Assembly: GCF_000337495.1 (NCBI RefSeq)
Contig: NZ_AOIS01000057.1
Coordinates: 84,664 to 148,663 of the forward strand
DNA from: Haloterrigena salina JCM 13891
GTDB taxonomy: Archaea > Halobacteriota > Halobacteria > Halobacteriales > Natrialbaceae
Length of the DNA: 64,000 nt
Direction of reading: 5' to 3'
Notes under the pieces: model-generated
What the model saw: only the letters and a program-made list of their open reading frames with translations
What the model was told of the DNA's origin: nothing
Database searches by the model: none
Position numbers and translations under genes: made by a program
In this document: positions 8,912 through 18,390 of the stretch, one piece after another
Layout of the letters: the number at the start of each line of letters is the position of its first letter
How positions within the stretch are numbered: position 1 is the stretch's first letter

Positions 8912-10231
8912 ATGGTAACTATCACATTCATCGGCGCCGGGAGTGTCGTGTTCGCGAAGAACCTGATGACGGATATCTTCTCGTTCGAGCGCCTGCGAGA
9001 CAGCACGATCACGTTGATGGATATCGATCCACAGCGGTTGGATCGGGCCGCCGAGATCGGCGAGGCCATCGTCGATTCCCACGACCTCCCGGGGGAGATC
9101 CGCGCGACGACCGATCGGCGCGAGGCCCTCGAGGGCGCCGACTACGTCTTCAACATGATCAACGTCGGCGGCGAGGAACCGTTCGAGAACGAGATCAGGA
9201 TTCCCGAGGAGTACGGGGTCGAGCAGGCCGTCGGCGACACGCTCGGTCCCGGCGGCGTCTTCCGTTCGCTGCGAACCGCTCCGACGGTGCTCGATATCGC
9301 TCGGGATATGGAGGAACTCTGTCCCGACGCGCTCTTGCTGAACTACACGAACCCGATGGCGATCCTCTGTTGGGCGGTCGACGAGGCGACCGATACCGAC
9401 GTGGTGGGGCTCTGTCACAGCGTCCAGCACACGACCGCGGCCATCGGCCGGTATCTCGACGTCCCGAGCGAGGAGCTCCAACACTGGGTCGCCGGCATCA
9501 ACCACATGGCGTGGTACCTCGAGCTGGAACACGAGGGCGAGGACTGTTACCCGGCCCTGCGCGACGCCGCGGACGATCCCGACATCTACGCGCAGGACCC
9601 GGTCCGGTTCGACGTGATGGACCACTTCGGGGCGTTCATCACGGAATCGAGCCACCACCTGAGCGAGTACCTCCCGTACTTCCGGACGGACCGGGACGTC
9701 ATCGACGAGCTGACGCCCGAAGAGGAGTTCGGCCACTACACGATCGAGTGGATGCCGACGGGACGGTATCTTGAGCACTGGCGCTCCTACCAGCCGGACC
9801 TCGAGGGGGAACTCGAGATCGACGAGGACGACGTCGCGCTCGAGCGCTCCCCCGAGTACGGCTCGCGACTCGTCCACTCGATCGAGACCGACGAGGAGCG
9901 ACGCATGAATCTCAACGTCCGGAACGACACCGGCGCGATTGCGAACCTCCCGGACGAATCGTGCGTTGAGGTGCCGTGTCTGATCGACGGACGGGGGATC
10001 CACCCCTGCTCCGTCGGCGACCTGCCGTCCCAGCTCGCGGCGCTGAACCGGACGAACATCGCCGTTCAGGAACGGGCGGTGACCGCGATACTCGAGCGAG
10101 ACGAGACCGCGCTGCGCCAGGCCGTGAAGCTCGATCCGCTCACGGCGGCCGCGCTCGATCTCGAGGCGATCGACGAGATGGTCGACGATCTGCTGGCCGC
10201 GAACGCTGAGTATCTGCCCGACCTGAACTGA
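8912..10231 (+). CDS. GH4 family glycosidase, alpha-galactosidase (MelA) type
   Basis: A 439-residue GH4 enzyme. It opens with the NAD-binding GAGSVVFAKNLM motif, followed by the NYTNPM segment, the Mn-ligand CHSVQ motif and the NHMAW motif with a second metal ligand. GH4 enzymes cleave glycosides by an NAD-assisted oxidation/elimination mechanism in the cytoplasm. CHSVQ and the early GGEE motif resemble alpha-galactosidases rather than 6-phospho-beta-glucosidases. No signal peptide is present, so it acts on imported oligosaccharides such as galactosyl side chains. It follows the XacE-type gene by 92 bases in the same direction and may be cotranscribed. Confidence 0.9.
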   Translation: MVTITFIGAGSVVFAKNLMTDIFSFERLRDSTITLMDIDPQRLDRAAEIGEAIVDSHDLPGEIRATTDRREALEGADYVFNMINVGGEEPFENEIRIPEEYGVEQAVGDTLGPGGVFRSLRTAPTVLDIARDMEELCPDALLLNYTNPMAILCWAVDEATDTDVVGLCHSVQHTTAAIGRYLDVPSEELQHWVAGINHMAWYLELEHEGEDCYPALRDAADDPDIYAQDPVRFDVMDHFGAFITESSHHLSEYLPYFRTDRDVIDELTPEEEFGHYTIEWMPTGRYLEHWRSYQPDLEGELEIDEDDVALERSPEYGSRLVHSIETDEERRMNLNVRNDTGAIANLPDESCVEVPCLIDGRGIHPCSVGDLPSQLAALNRTNIAVQERAVTAILERDETALRQAVKLDPLTAAALDLEAIDEMVDDLLAANAEYLPDLN

Positions 10232-10590
10232 ACTGACGCTCCCGATCGGTCGCCTCTCGACGATTCTGCGGCCGTTCACCGATTGAGGCCCGCTCGTACG
10301 TCGATACGGACGTCAGTAACGAGCGGCTCCCGAGAAGAACGCGGCCACCGCGCGACCGACCGGGTGCCGACGGGACGGTAACACTCATTACGGGCAACTC
10401 GAGTCTAGTACAAAATGCACGCTCGACGAAGGTCCGACGGGACGGCGAACCGGTCGAGCCGCTGGACCGACCGACCGCAGTCGCGTCACTGCCGGCCGGG
10501 CGGTCAGTCAGCGACTCGTATCGGAGACGGTGAGACGACTGCGACCGCCTGTTGGAAACCGACGCGACCGTTCGCCTCACGGGTGCGACG
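10232..10590. other. Intergenic region
   Basis: A GC-rich spacer between GH4 and the DUF624-like gene. ORFs here are shadows without recognisable domains. No RNA gene or repeat was seen. Confidence 0.4.
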
Positions 10591-11196
10591 ATGAACACGT
10601 CGGACGACATCCGTTCGGTCCACCACGGGCTCGGGGTCGCGTTCAGATCCGCGTACGACAACAGCAGTACGATGGTCGTCGTCAGCCTCCTCTGGGTCGT
10701 CGCATCCCTCCCGCTCATCACCATCGGGCCGGCCACGCTCGCCGCCTACAAGGCCGTGCTGACGCTCCGCGAAGAGGGCGAGATCGACCGCGACGCGGTC
10801 TCCTCTACCCTTTCACAGCACTGGCACAACTCGGTGCTGCTCAGCGGCGTGCTCGTCGCCTTCGCGGCCGTCACCGTCGGCTACGCCACCAACTACATTC
10901 TGACGGGAGCCGTGCAGTCGGGCGCCCTCGCGGTCGTCGCGTGCTACTTGACCGCTCACCTCAGCGCCGTGCTCGTCGTGGCGTTCGTCCGTTTAGCGGA
11001 GGGAAATGCGGTCTACGACGCGGTTACGAGCGGCTACTCTTGGACCGCCACCCACCCGTTCGACACCGTGCTCCTCGGCTTCGTCAGCATCGGGTTATTC
11101 GTCGTCAGCGTCGTTCTCACCGTTACCGTGTGTCTGGCGTTCCCGTTCCTGTTGTTCACGTTTCACGTCGCCGTCGTCGCCGAGCGTGAGCGGTGA
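10591..11196 (+). CDS. YesL/DUF624-like membrane protein
   Basis: A roughly 201-residue protein with four to five strongly hydrophobic segments. The first is ASLPLITIGPAT. The arrangement (an N-terminal helix with a 'P-x-x-T-x-G-P' loop, a short cytoplasmic stretch, then paired helices) resembles DUF624/YesL proteins, which in bacteria sit beside carbohydrate ABC transporters and rhamnogalacturonan genes. The molecular role is unknown. The start at 10591 (MNTSDDIRS) is chosen because the stretch from 10552 adds polar, unconserved residues. It lies downstream of GH4 in a sugar-utilisation context, consistent with that association. Confidence 0.65.
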   Translation: MNTSDDIRSVHHGLGVAFRSAYDNSSTMVVVSLLWVVASLPLITIGPATLAAYKAVLTLREEGEIDRDAVSSTLSQHWHNSVLLSGVLVAFAAVTVGYATNYILTGAVQSGALAVVACYLTAHLSAVLVVAFVRLAEGNAVYDAVTSGYSWTATHPFDTVLLGFVSIGLFVVSVVLTVTVCLAFPFLLFTFHVAVVAERER

Positions 11197-11309
11197 CGAA
11201 GAACGGCGCTGCGTAACGGGCCGTCGCGATCGGACGGCGTTGTCCTCGTGTTCTCGAAACGACGCGCGTTGCGCGTGTGGGGTGTCGACTTCGGTAGGAT
11301 ACCTACCGA

Positions 11310-11771
11310 TCAGTCGTCCAGTTCGTGGCGGACGAACGTCACTGGACACGGCGAGGAGAGCATCACCGCTTGCGAGACGCTCCCGAAGACCGCTTTCCCA
11401 GTCGGGCTTCGGTTCCGGCCGCCGACGAATACGCGGTCGGCGTCGATCGATTCGGCGACCCTGACGATCTCCTCCTCCGCCTTCCCGATTTCGCCGCGAA
11501 TCGTGTAGTCGACGCCGGCCTGCTCGAACTTCTCGATGAACTCGTGAATTGTCATATTCCGTCGAGCAACCACGTCCGCGTCGACGTCCTCTTCGGACGG
11601 GTCGAACTCCAGTTTCCGAGCCGTGTCGTCGAACTCGTCCGCCGAAAACACCTGCAGCAGGACGATCGTCGCGCCGGTTGGCTTCGCGACATCTATCGTC
11701 TCGCTCGCGAGGCGAGTCATTCGATCGCGGTCACCGGGACCGATTCCGATCAGTATCGTATTGAACGACAT
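11310..11771 (-). CDS. Universal stress protein, UspA family
   Basis: A 153-residue UspA-fold protein. It begins MSFNTILIGIGPGDR, has a central helix and ends with the ATP-binding loop GGRNRSPTGKAVFGSVSQAVM (a G-x2-G-x9-G-[ST]-type motif), then CPVTFVR. Family members bind ATP and are induced by stress, and the partner is unknown. The start at 11771 follows a TATA-like stretch just upstream (about 11795-11806, AT-rich). It lies alone between the membrane protein and the GH93-like gene. Confidence 0.9.
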   Translation of the reverse strand: MSFNTILIGIGPGDRDRMTRLASETIDVAKPTGATIVLLQVFSADEFDDTARKLEFDPSEEDVDADVVARRNMTIHEFIEKFEQAGVDYTIRGEIGKAEEEIVRVAESIDADRVFVGGRNRSPTGKAVFGSVSQAVMLSSPCPVTFVRHELDD

Positions 11772-12009
11772 ACGATACCATTTGTACAGGTATTCATAAA
11801 TATTGCTCCAGAACCGGGTGACTCCGCTGTGATATGTGGCACTCCGCGATGCAGTTCGGAGCGACGAGCGAGATCGATCCGCCTCGACTCGAGTCGGTCT
11901 CAATCCACCCGATTAGGCCGTGATTCGTTCGGGTGACAACTGGACGCCGTCGCCGACCGCCAGCAGCGTTGACGGCCGATGCGGTTCGGCTACTTCGGTG
12001 AAAGACTAT

Positions 12010-12027
12010 TGTATACAAATATTAATG
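12010..12027 (+). promoter_or_regulatory. Palindrome plus TATA box before the exported GH93-like gene
   Basis: A perfect 10-bp palindrome TTGTATACAA (12010-12019) abuts an AT-rich TATA-like box (12018-12027). That box lies 23-32 bases before the ATG at 12050, an operator-like layout. Confidence 0.45.
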
Positions 12028-12049
12028 GTGATACTGCGGTGACGAATGT

Positions 12050-13381
12050 ATGAAGAATCCAGCGACCGGCGACGACTGTACGCGTAGAGAGCACCTGCAA
12101 GCGATCGGAGCGCTCGGTGCCGTCGGCCTCGGCACGGCCGGCGGCGTCCGCGTAACGAAAGCCCGCCAGAGTTCGGGTGATAAACACCGCGGAGACACGC
12201 TCTATTCTCCGCCGGAGGGAGCGCCGGCGCCGGGTGCGATGTACCCGCGCGTTGAACGCCTCGAGTTCAGTCCGGGCGGCAACGAGACGCTGCTCGCGAC
12301 GTTCGAGTACTATCCGTCGATGAGCGGCGGTTCGGAACCGTACTTCCCGGTCTATCGGAGCACGGACGGAGGCCAGACGTGGTCGAAATTCTCGGAAATT
12401 CACGATCAGAGCGGCAAAGACTGGGGACTGCGGTACCAGCCGACGCTGTACGAACTCCCCGAGGAAACCGGACCGTGGCCGGCCGGGACGGTCCTCGCCG
12501 CCGGGAACGCGATTCCGACCCTCGACGATCCCGACCACGTCGAGGAGGGTGAAACCGGCGAACTCGGCGACACGAGTATCGACCTGTACGCGAGTACTGA
12601 CCACGGGGAGTCGTGGGAGTACGTCAGCACCGTCGTAACCGGCGGCCCGGCGTACCCGCACGCGGGCCACAGCCCCGTGTGGGAGCCCGAACTACAGCTA
12701 GACGCGGACGGAAACCTCGTCTGTTACTTCGCCGACGAACGACAGGCGGACGACGACGGCTACAACCAACTCGTCGGCCTCAAGGCGTCGACCGACGGCG
12801 GTCGGACGTGGGAAGACGAGGAGTTCGTGACCGCGGTTCCGAACGGAACCGATCGGCCCGGTATGCCGGGCGTCGTCGAACTACCGAACGGCACCTACAT
12901 GGCCGTCTACGAGGTCGTCGGCTCCGACACCGTGAACGGCGAAGTGAGGGTTAAAACGTCGCCTGACGGTCGCGACTGGGGCGACCCGACGGATCTCGGG
13001 CAACAGGTCCTCACCGACGACGGGCGGCGCTTCATCAACGGCCCGACGATCACGTGGACGTCGAGAGGCGGACCCGACGGGACGATTCTCGTCTCCGCCA
13101 AGCAACTGGTCGACGGGAACCGGGAACTGGCCGACGGCAACGGTGAGGTCCTCCTCGCCAACACGAACCTCGACGGGAGCGGCAGTTGGACCCCGGTCGA
13201 GGCGCCGCTGACCTTCGAAACGGAGAGCGAACTCGGCGGCCGGATTTTCGTCGGGTGGACGACGCCTATTCTCCCGTCCCCGAACGGCAAACAACTCCTC
13301 CAGATGACCTCGACCGCGATGAACGAGGACCTCTGCGAGATTCGGTACGCGGAGCGTCCGTTGAAGTTGAACAAGCTCTGA
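12050..13381 (+). CDS. Tat-exported BNR-repeat glycosidase, GH93-like (exo-arabinanase candidate)
   Basis: A 443-residue protein with a twin-Arg-like leader (TRREHLQAIGALGAVGLG, about residues 11-28), then a sialidase-type six-bladed propeller. Asp-box (BNR) motifs are visible as STDGGQTWS, STDHGESWE, STDGGRTWE and SPDGRDWG. The first half, with a WGLRYQP core and the later AGNAIP, resembles GH93 exo-1,5-alpha-L-arabinanases more than true neuraminidases. The surrounding GH43/GH51 arabinan genes support that reading, but it is inference. The protein would act outside the cell. A non-exported paralogue is at 22490-23647. Confidence 0.78.
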   Translation: MKNPATGDDCTRREHLQAIGALGAVGLGTAGGVRVTKARQSSGDKHRGDTLYSPPEGAPAPGAMYPRVERLEFSPGGNETLLATFEYYPSMSGGSEPYFPVYRSTDGGQTWSKFSEIHDQSGKDWGLRYQPTLYELPEETGPWPAGTVLAAGNAIPTLDDPDHVEEGETGELGDTSIDLYASTDHGESWEYVSTVVTGGPAYPHAGHSPVWEPELQLDADGNLVCYFADERQADDDGYNQLVGLKASTDGGRTWEDEEFVTAVPNGTDRPGMPGVVELPNGTYMAVYEVVGSDTVNGEVRVKTSPDGRDWGDPTDLGQQVLTDDGRRFINGPTITWTSRGGPDGTILVSAKQLVDGNRELADGNGEVLLANTNLDGSGSWTPVEAPLTFETESELGGRIFVGWTTPILPSPNGKQLLQMTSTAMNEDLCEIRYAERPLKLNKL

Positions 13382-13657
13382 GAACGCGGGCTGGCTAGGC
13401 AACTGTTAGCATATCATTTATTTTCGGTCGTCAAGACGCCGGTTCGCGTTGCATTTCTCATTAGACTCTCGCCGATTCGCCGGCATCGCAACTGTCTCCG
13501 TGTGGCGCGAGGAAGAAGTGCCTCTCCTTGAGGTCGATCGTCTTTTACCGAATACCGTCCGTCGTAGAATCGAACACCCGCTCCCGTCGCGTTCCGGTTC
13601 GATCGAGGGAGAATCCGCCCAGTTCGTCGCTGCCGACTGACCGTGCCAACCGCCGAG

Positions 13658-14800
13658 TTACGCGGTGACTTCCTGCTTCTCGCGTTCCTCCGCTAGGATG
13701 TTTCGACCGTCGGATTTTCGGAACAGGTGGATGTCGTCCTCGTCGAAGGAGATGGTCAGCGAATCGTTCTCCTCGGGTTTCACGTCGCCGGGAACCCGGA
13801 CTCGGCACTCGTCGATGCCCGCCATGTCGAGGTAGAGGTAGTTGTCCGAGCCCACGGGTTCGAGCACGTCGAGGAAGGCCTCGATGGCGTTCCGATCGGA
13901 GGGATCTGCGATGTAGATATCTTCGGGTCGAATCCCGAGCACGAGCGATTCCCCGTCCGAGGTCCGTTCTCGTACTCGCTCCGCGTACTCTTCGGAAATC
14001 TCGTATTGGAAGTCGGCTCCGACGAGCGTCGTTCCCTCGAGTTCGACGTCGAACGGGTTCATCGCGGGGCTGCCGACGAAGTCGGCAACGAAGAGGTTCT
14101 TGGGTTCGTTGTAGACTTCGTCGGGCGTCCCGATCTGTTGAACGTTCCCCTGATCGAGGATGGCGACGCGGTCGGACATCGTCATCGCTTCCTCTTGGTC
14201 GTGGGTGACGTAGATGAACGTAGTTCCGAGGTCCTCGTGGATGCGCTGGATTTCCGTCCGCATGTGGGCGCGGAGTTTCGCGTCCAGGTTCGACAGCGGC
14301 TCGTCCATGAGGAAGACTTCCGGATCGCGGACGATGGCGCGGCCGGTGGCAACCCGCTGCTGCTGGCCGCCGGAGAGGCTGCCGGGTTTCTTGTCGAGTT
14401 GGCCTTCGATGCCCATCATCTCGGCGGCGTCCTCGACGCGTTTTTGAACCTCGTCGTTGCTGAGGTCCGAGGTTAGCTTCAGCCCGTAGGCCATGTTATC
14501 CCGAACGGTCATGTGCGGGTAGAGCGCGTAGTTTTGGAACACCATGGCGACACCGCGGTCCTGGGGCTGGATGTTGTTGACGACGCGGTCGCCGATACGG
14601 ATCTGGCCTTCGCTGATATCCTCGAGACCCGCGACCATCCGCAGCAGCGTCGACTTGCCCGACCCGGAGGGGCCGACGATGGTGAGGAATTCGCCATCCT
14701 TGATGTCGAAACTTACATCGTCGACTGCCACAATTTTCCCTTCGCCGTCGCTACTCCCGTCATAGAACTTTGACACGTTCTCAATACTAACACGACCCAT
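13658..14800 (-). CDS. Sugar ABC importer ATPase, MalK/UgpC type
   Basis: A 380-residue CUT1-type ATPase. It has Walker A GPSGSGKST (about residue 38), Q-loop VFQNYALYPHM, signature LSGGQQQR, Walker B VFLMDEPLSNLD, and the switch His in VTHDQEEAM. The C-terminal regulatory TOBE/OB domain carries the usual GIRPEDI motif. It energises sugar import. It is divergent from the substrate-binding and permease genes at 15120-18216, 320 bases away, and is most likely their ATPase. It could also serve other importers, as MsmX-type ATPases do. The start is well placed behind a TATA box at 14821-14830. Confidence 0.93.
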   Translation of the reverse strand: MGRVSIENVSKFYDGSSDGEGKIVAVDDVSFDIKDGEFLTIVGPSGSGKSTLLRMVAGLEDISEGQIRIGDRVVNNIQPQDRGVAMVFQNYALYPHMTVRDNMAYGLKLTSDLSNDEVQKRVEDAAEMMGIEGQLDKKPGSLSGGQQQRVATGRAIVRDPEVFLMDEPLSNLDAKLRAHMRTEIQRIHEDLGTTFIYVTHDQEEAMTMSDRVAILDQGNVQQIGTPDEVYNEPKNLFVADFVGSPAMNPFDVELEGTTLVGADFQYEISEEYAERVRERTSDGESLVLGIRPEDIYIADPSDRNAIEAFLDVLEPVGSDNYLYLDMAGIDECRVRVPGDVKPEENDSLTISFDEDDIHLFRKSDGRNILAEEREKQEVTA

Positions 14801-15119
14801 GGGGTAGGATTACTTCTAACGTATAATAACCCTTTGGATAGGTCGGGTTTCGAGAACGGGCGGTGGCGAAAAGAGACGATACGTCGGGTCGTGAGCCGTC
14901 TCTACCGGATGCAGTACAGCCCGCGCGACGAACGCTGTAGCGTACCGACGCAACAGCGGGCCGTTCCGAGGCTCGTGCTCGGTGTGTGGCGATGAAAACT
15001 CCGTACTACTCATCGAAATTTACTATTCAGTGGATGATTGTCGGTCTCAGTGATACAACCATCCCCTCAATCACGAACATTTATCATGATGCAGCTATCC
15101 ATGACTACTGGGAACAAGC
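14801..15119. promoter_or_regulatory. Divergent promoter region of a CUT1 importer
   Basis: It contains TATA-like boxes for both directions: 14821-14830 (minus strand, for the ATPase) and around 15081-15088 (TTTATCAT, plus strand, about 32-39 bases before the binding-protein ATG). No clear palindromic operator was recognised. Confidence 0.5.
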
Positions 15120-16424
15120 ATGACGAGTAACCGAATATCGTCGAAATCACGTCGTAGATTCATCAAATCTGCCGGTGTCGCGGGCACCGCCTCGATCGCT
15201 GGCTGTATCGGCGGCGGCTCCAGCGGCTACACCATCTCGTTCTGGGAACTATTCAGCGGTGGCGAAGGCCCCGTGATGGAGGATATCGTTCAGAAGTTCA
15301 ACGATGAACAGCCGCTCGACGTGGACGAGGAGGTGACGATCGACCGCCAGCGGACGCCGTGGGATCAGTACTACAATAACCTGTACACGACGCTCGCTGG
15401 CGGTAGCGGACCTGATCTGGCGGTCATGCACGCAGCGTACCTGCGCGCGTGGAACAAAACCATTGTGCCGATGGACGACTACATCGATACCGGTGAAATC
15501 GAGGGCGATTACCTCGACAACCACTGGGACCTCGTGTCCGTTGAAGATGAGACTCGAGCGCTTCCGATGGACCTGCATCCGGTCGGGATGTACTACAACA
15601 AGGCGATCTTCGAGGAAGCGGGCCTCGATCCCGAATCCCCGCCAACGAACTGGGAGGAGTTCGAAGCCGCGGGGAACGCCATCGCCGAAGAAACCGATAA
15701 GTGGGCGTTCAGCCAGACCCCGTACAACGACGGCTTCGGGACGTGGCGAACGTGGAGTACGTTCGTCAAGCAGCAGGGCGGAGAGCTCTTCGACAGCGAC
15801 TGGAACCCGACGTTCGACGGCCAGGCAGGCCAGAATACCTCCGAACTGTTCTGGGATATGACCGGCGATATGGAGTGGTCCCCCCAGACGACCGAGGCGG
15901 ACTGGGGTGCAAACGCCTTCGAGAACGGGGATCTGGGCATGACGATGAACGGGACGTGGTACGTGGCCACCCTCGAGGAGTCGGACATCGATTGGGGCTT
16001 CTTCAAGCCGACCATCGCTCCCAACAAGACCCAAGATCAGGTCTGGACGGACGGGCACACGATCGTGATGCCCCGGAGCCAGGACCGCGACGACAAAAAA
16101 TCCGAAATCGCGGCGGAGGTCGCCCACTGGTTGACGACGGAAAACCCCGAGTGGGGTGCCCGAGCAGGTCACCTGCCCGCCGCTGCCGACATCCGGGAAT
16201 CTGAGGTGTTCCAAAACGCGTCGTTCTACGACAAAACCCTCAGTAAATACCTCGAGATGGCGGAAGAGGACATGTATTTCTACCACCCGAAGGTGCCGAA
16301 CGGCGACCCCAACTCGGAGAGTTGGTACCAGTGGCTGCTCGACATGTGGGGCCACAACTACGCGAGCCCCGGAGAGGCGCTCGACGACGGCATCTCGATG
16401 GTCAATAAGGGCCTCGAGGAGTAA
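15120..16424 (+). CDS. Sugar ABC importer substrate-binding lipoprotein (CUT1)
   Basis: A 434-residue extracytoplasmic solute-binding protein family 1 member. The N-terminus has a Tat motif (SRRRFIKSAG, residues 10-19) and a lipobox ending in SIAGC (about residue 29), as expected for a Tat-exported haloarchaeal lipoprotein. Downstream segments such as FWELFSGGEG, LPMDLHPVGMYYNKA and a Trp-rich ligand pocket are typical of sugar-binding proteins. It delivers an oligosaccharide or sugar to the permeases encoded immediately downstream. The ligand is not readable, but the surrounding glycosidase genes suggest arabino- or galacto-oligosaccharides. Confidence 0.93.
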   Translation: MTSNRISSKSRRRFIKSAGVAGTASIAGCIGGGSSGYTISFWELFSGGEGPVMEDIVQKFNDEQPLDVDEEVTIDRQRTPWDQYYNNLYTTLAGGSGPDLAVMHAAYLRAWNKTIVPMDDYIDTGEIEGDYLDNHWDLVSVEDETRALPMDLHPVGMYYNKAIFEEAGLDPESPPTNWEEFEAAGNAIAEETDKWAFSQTPYNDGFGTWRTWSTFVKQQGGELFDSDWNPTFDGQAGQNTSELFWDMTGDMEWSPQTTEADWGANAFENGDLGMTMNGTWYVATLEESDIDWGFFKPTIAPNKTQDQVWTDGHTIVMPRSQDRDDKKSEIAAEVAHWLTTENPEWGARAGHLPAAADIRESEVFQNASFYDKTLSKYLEMAEEDMYFYHPKVPNGDPNSESWYQWLLDMWGHNYASPGEALDDGISMVNKGLEE

Positions 16425-16433
16425 CTGACGACC

Positions 16434-17360
16434 ATGGGACTACGAAATCGTTTCACGACCGGTGAAAACGAACGCGCCCAGCAGACCGTATTCGGCGTTC
16501 GGAAAGAGACGGTCGAGGGAATCGCATGGTCGCTTCCGTATCTGGCGGTGTTCTCGGTGTTCCTCGTTTGGCCGGCGCTGAAGGGCTTCTACATGAGCCT
16601 TCATAACTGGGACCCGTTCGTTCCCTCCGAGTCCGAGTTCATCGGGCTCGAGAACTACATCGAGCTGTTCAACGATCCCGTCTTCTGGGACGCGATGAAG
16701 GGGACGATATACTTCGTCGCACTTTCCGTCCCGCTGCTCGTCCTCCTCGGACTGGGACTGGCGCTCGGCGTCAACAAGAACGTCAAGGGAAAAACCGTCC
16801 TCCGGGCGATTTACTTCAGTCCGTATATCCTTACCGTCGCGGTCGTCACGCTCATCTGGTCGGAAGTCTACTCCGAGGGATACGGCCTCATCAACTACTA
16901 CCTCGGATTCGTCATGTCGGATCCGCCCGGCTGGCTGACGTCGACGAATTTAGCGATGCCGGCGCTCGCGTTCATGACCGTCTGGTGGCTGGTCGGGTTC
17001 AACTTCGTGATCTTCCTGGCTGCTCGCCAGGGCGTTCCGGAACGCCTCTACGAAGCGGCCAGACTCGACGGTGCGAGCACGTGGCGCGCGTTCAAAGACG
17101 TCACGCTCCCGCAGATGCGAAACTCCATTCTCTTCGTCGTCATCATTCAGTTCATTCTCCAGTTCCAGGTGTTCGCGCAGCCGTTCGTGTTGACCTCGGG
17201 TGGTCCGAGGGGCTCGACGGACACGCTGGTCTACTACCTCTACCGGAGCGCCTTCTCCCAGCACCAGTACGGCTACGGCGCCGCGATCGGCTACGTTCTC
17301 GTCATGATCCTCGTGGTCATCGCGCTTATCAACTTCAAGGTGATCGGAACCAATGACTGA
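16434..17360 (+). CDS. Sugar ABC importer permease, MalF/UgpA type
   Basis: A 308-residue membrane protein with six predicted helices. It carries the EAA motif (EAARLDGASTWRAFKDVTLPQM, around residues 205-226) that docks the ATPase, and the usual IGLENYIELFNDPVFW segment after the first helix. It starts nine bases after the binding-protein stop, and its stop overlaps the next permease start by eight bases, so the three genes form an operon. Confidence 0.94.
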   Translation: MGLRNRFTTGENERAQQTVFGVRKETVEGIAWSLPYLAVFSVFLVWPALKGFYMSLHNWDPFVPSESEFIGLENYIELFNDPVFWDAMKGTIYFVALSVPLLVLLGLGLALGVNKNVKGKTVLRAIYFSPYILTVAVVTLIWSEVYSEGYGLINYYLGFVMSDPPGWLTSTNLAMPALAFMTVWWLVGFNFVIFLAARQGVPERLYEAARLDGASTWRAFKDVTLPQMRNSILFVVIIQFILQFQVFAQPFVLTSGGPRGSTDTLVYYLYRSAFSQHQYGYGAAIGYVLVMILVVIALINFKVIGTND

Positions 17361-18216
17361 CGCTACCACAGAACAGACGAGCCGATTCGACGACGTTTCG
17401 CTACGGTCGCTTGGCACCCACGCGGTGCTGTACGGGGTCGCCCTCCTGATGGCGATTCCGTATCTGTACACGATCTCGCGGTCGTTCCAGCCGCGGCGGT
17501 ACCTGACGGACCCGCAGCCGTATTGGATCCCGCCGGAAATCACGTTCGACCACTACCAGTACCTCCTGACGGAGTCATTGTTCGTCCAGTGGACGATCAA
17601 CACGTTCGTTATCGCCGGCGGGGCGACGATCATCATCCTGGTCATCGACTCGATGATCGCGTTCTCGCTCACGCGACTCGACTGGCCCGGCCAGTCGATC
17701 GTCATGGGCGTTATCCTCGCGAGCTTCATGGTGCCGTACTACATGAACATCGTCCCGCTGTACACGGTCGTCTCCGATCTCGGCCTGGTGAACTCCTACT
17801 GGGGCGTGATCCTGCCGGCGGTCGCGAGTCCGCTCGGCGTCTTCCTCCTGTACCAGTTCTTCCGGGACATCCCCGATGAGTACGAGGAGGCCGCGCGCCT
17901 CGACGGGTTCTCGACGTTCCAGATCTACTACCGCATCATCCTGCCGCTGGCCAGACCTATCCTCGCCTCGCTGGCGCTGTTCATGTTCGTCTACAACTGG
18001 AACGCGTTCCTCTGGCCGCTGATCGTCCTCTCGGACGAGTCGGCGTACACGCTTCCCATCGGGCTGGTGAACCTCTACCAAGGGAACATCACGACGCCCG
18101 GCCTCCACATGGCCGTGACGGTGCTGGCGTCGCTTCCCCTGTTCGTCGTCTACCTCTTCTTCCAGGGGGAGATCGTCCGCGCCGTCCAAATTCAGGGGAC
18201 CGGCACGACAGGGTAA
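17353..18216 (+). CDS. Sugar ABC importer permease, MalG/UgpE type
   Basis: A 287-residue six-helix permease. It has an EAA loop (EEAARLDGFSTFQIYYRIILPL, around residues 176-197) and the WNAFLWPL motif typical of MalG-type partners. It overlaps the preceding permease gene by eight bases, showing translational coupling. With 13658-14800, 15120-16424 and 16434-17360 it makes a complete CUT1 importer. Confidence 0.94.
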   Translation: MTDATTEQTSRFDDVSLRSLGTHAVLYGVALLMAIPYLYTISRSFQPRRYLTDPQPYWIPPEITFDHYQYLLTESLFVQWTINTFVIAGGATIIILVIDSMIAFSLTRLDWPGQSIVMGVILASFMVPYYMNIVPLYTVVSDLGLVNSYWGVILPAVASPLGVFLLYQFFRDIPDEYEEAARLDGFSTFQIYYRIILPLARPILASLALFMFVYNWNAFLWPLIVLSDESAYTLPIGLVNLYQGNITTPGLHMAVTVLASLPLFVVYLFFQGEIVRAVQIQGTGTTG

Positions 18217-18390
18217 GTGGTACCACCCAGACGTTCACTGGCTCCTGTTCCCGTTTTCACGCGGTGCCCGAACTGAACCGACGTTCCCGATCGGACCGTC
18301 ACTCGACGCATTTTCCGTCCGTAAAACGTGACTCGCAGCGTCGTTACGCGACGCCGGAACCGCTTATAATCGCGCCGTGAGCGCCGCGGC

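Noticed and set aside
12050-13381. Sialidase (neuraminidase) annotation for the BNR protein
   Set aside because: Asp boxes alone do not prove sialidase; the WGLRYQP/AGNAIP core and the arabinan context fit GH93 better.
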